Both the position numbers and the translations under genes were made by a program. The notes beneath the pieces were generated by a model, which worked only from the letters and a program-made list of their open reading frames with translations, was not told the origin of the DNA and ran no database searches. Shown piece after piece: positions 62,753 through 64,000 of a stretch of 64,000 nt of DNA (positions within the stretch are counted from its first letter, which is position 1; each line of letters begins with the position of its first letter). Source of the DNA: Chryseobacterium cheonjiense (GTDB lineage Bacteria; Bacteroidota; Bacteroidia; Flavobacteriales; Weeksellaceae); the NCBI RefSeq assembly GCF_012927265.1, contig NZ_JABBGF010000002.1, positions 186,001 to 250,000 on the forward strand, written 5' to 3'.

Positions 62753-62777
62753 AATAAATAATTAGTTTGAATATATC

Positions 62778-64000
62778 TTAGTATCCAGGATTTTGTTGAC
62801 AATTTGGGTTAGCTGCTGTTTCATCTAAAGGAATTGGTAAGGTATACCTATAATCACCATTAGGTAAATTCGTAACTGTAACAATATCATCAGTAGCGTT
62901 TCTATCCATGGTTACTCCAGCTTTTGCAGCAAGACGCTTAAGATCAATATAACGATGCCCTTCCAATGCTAATTCTGCTCTACGTTCTTTTAAAATATCT
63001 GCATAAGCAACTTGAGCACTTGTATAGACAGGTGTTGTTGCCAGACCCAAATAATTCCTTGCAACTCTAACTTGCTGAATTAGAGATTGTGCAACAGACA
63101 AATTATTAGCAGACACTTCTGCTTCCGCTAAAATGAAATACATTTCGGATAGTCTGAATAATTTTAAATCGTTTCGAGTAGCAGCACTTGTTTTTCCCGG
63201 ATATTTATCAATTATCAACTTATCTGTATTAATTGGGGCAGTACTTGTAGCATAATTTAGGTCAACAATTGATGTAGGGTCTACATAAGCATATCTTCTA
63301 ATATCACCTTGTACATTTATTAAATTGAATAAATTTCTGCCAAGAAACCACATTGGTACTCCAGAAACAGTCGATGTATTTGTATTCCACCTTGTGCCAA
63401 TACTACTTCCATTACCAGTTGCCAATCTATTTAAAGAAAATATGATTTCTCCTCTAGAAGAATCATTCCATAGATTTCTGTAAGGATTAAATGAGGATGC
63501 AATTCCATAGAAAGCAGAGTTCCATGCTGAAGTCTGATTAACTGGTAAAGTAGCTGGCGGCGTTGGATTAGTAAATACCCCAGAAGTACCTCCTGTAATC
63601 GGAGTCGCTACCGTTAATGTTAATCCTGAATTTGAAATTACATCTTGAGCATATTGTTTAGCCAAAGTATAATTCCCTCTATACGCATTGAACCTTGCCG
63701 AAAGAGCATTTACAAAACCTTTATCTACATAGAATCTAGCAGCTGCATTTGTCGGTAAAGAATAAGCTAAAATACCTCTTGCATAATCCAGATCAGCATT
63801 AATGAAATCATACACTTCCTGATTTGTTGATCTGGGCAATTGTGCATCCGTATCCGGGATATCTTTCACTAATATAACACCTAAAGCATTTGGATTAGTC
63901 ATATCTGTGGAAAAAAGTGATTCTAATTGAACATAAGAATATGCTCTTATAGCTCTTGCTTGTGCAATAATACTGTTATATTGTGCAGTCTCTGATGAAG
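62778..64000 (-). CDS. RagB/SusD-family nutrient-binding lipoprotein (5' end beyond window)
   Basis: The last 407 codons are present and the reading frame continues to the window edge, so the N-terminus with its signal is missing. The SusD fold is recognisable: AQARAIRAYSYVQLESLF at the visible start (TPR-like helices), RFYVDKGFVNALSARFNAYRGNY, and the C-terminal ILKERRAELALEGHRYIDLKRL. SusD-like proteins bind glycans or other nutrients at the cell surface with a TonB-dependent SusC partner, which should lie just to the right of this window. An internal ATG at 63902 is not the real start. Confidence 0.96.
   Translation of the reverse strand, partial: SSETAQYNSIIAQARAIRAYSYVQLESLFSTDMTNPNALGVILVKDIPDTDAQLPRSTNQEVYDFINADLDYARGILAYSLPTNAAARFYVDKGFVNALSARFNAYRGNYTLAKQYAQDVISNSGLTLTVATPITGGTSGVFTNPTPPATLPVNQTSAWNSAFYGIASSFNPYRNLWNDSSRGEIIFSLNRLATGNGSSIGTRWNTNTSTVSGVPMWFLGRNLFNLINVQGDIRRYAYVDPTSIVDLNYATSTAPINTDKLIIDKYPGKTSAATRNDLKLFRLSEMYFILAEAEVSANNLSVAQSLIQQVRVARNYLGLATTPVYTSAQVAYADILKERRAELALEGHRYIDLKRLAAKAGVTMDRNATDDIVTVTNLPNGDYRYTLPIPLDETAANPNCQQNPGY

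Noticed and set aside
63901..63902. ATG at 63902 as the true start of the SusD-like gene
   Set aside because: The frame stays open to the window edge and the upstream codons encode the family's AQARAIRAYSYVQL segment, so the gene begins outside the window.

Overview
The window looks like a chromosomal segment of a Bacteroidota bacterium of the Flavobacteriia, most likely Weeksellaceae and close to Chryseobacterium. The base composition is AT-rich. Promoters are of the Bacteroidota type (TTG, 17-20 bp, TAnnTTTG, with the second element close to the start codon) and Shine-Dalgarno sequences are absent. Lineage markers include type IX secretion (T9SS) C-terminal sorting domains, a GLPGLI protein, a SusD-like lipoprotein, a GYDIA-family GHMP kinase and BshC. 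This is inferred from protein character and promoter style; no search was run.

Layout. 1-4.1 kb: two unknown envelope proteins, perhaps preceded by a tiny coupled ORF. 4.2-6.4 kb: a secreted reprolysin-type metalloprotease with a T9SS tail. 6.6-7.1 kb: an iron-permease-family protein. 7.2-15.7 kb: a compact operon of DUF4956 membrane protein, HlyD-type adaptor and TolC-like outer-membrane protein, beside a 1754-residue CotH-kinase surface protein. 15.8-19.4 kb: a secreted protein, a membrane-anchored AraC-type regulator and a GLPGLI protein. 19.6-23.0 kb: rpsL-rpsG-fusA-rpsJ, closed by a terminator after rpsJ.

23-42.7 kb is mostly housekeeping: a GT-C-like membrane protein, dps, pncB with a YCII lipoprotein, a DUF5995 protein, an SGNH hydrolase, rmuC, a TrmH-family methyltransferase, an unknown membrane protein/lipoprotein pair, 5-formyl-THF cyclo-ligase, trhO with an extra C-terminal domain, an HtrA protease, ridA, lptD and a cell-wall amidase. 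42.8-44.0 kb carries three tRNA-Glu(UUC) genes around rpsT.

44.1-52.9 kb is a metal-handling island on the minus strand: Fur-family regulator, Zn/Cd-type P-ATPase, two paralogous small cysteine-motif membrane proteins, YHS protein, SCO protein, exported superoxide dismutase, an MbnP-like lipoprotein, a MauG/MbnH-like di-heme peroxidase and an outer-membrane protein. The MbnP/MbnH pairing plus SCO and YHS suggests copper and redox handling in the envelope. 53-64 kb: aroQ, pckA, a GYDIA kinase, fabD, a LysM/periplasmic-binding protein, bshC, a putative porin, and a SusD-like gene cut by the window edge.

The best candidates for undescribed biology are the DUF4956-HlyD-TolC-like/CotH locus, which has no recognisable transport engine, and the MbnP/MbnH-like island with its twin C-X9-C-X3-C proteins. 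No rRNA, CRISPR array, prophage or intact insertion sequence was seen. Several intergenic regions hold short interspersed repeats.
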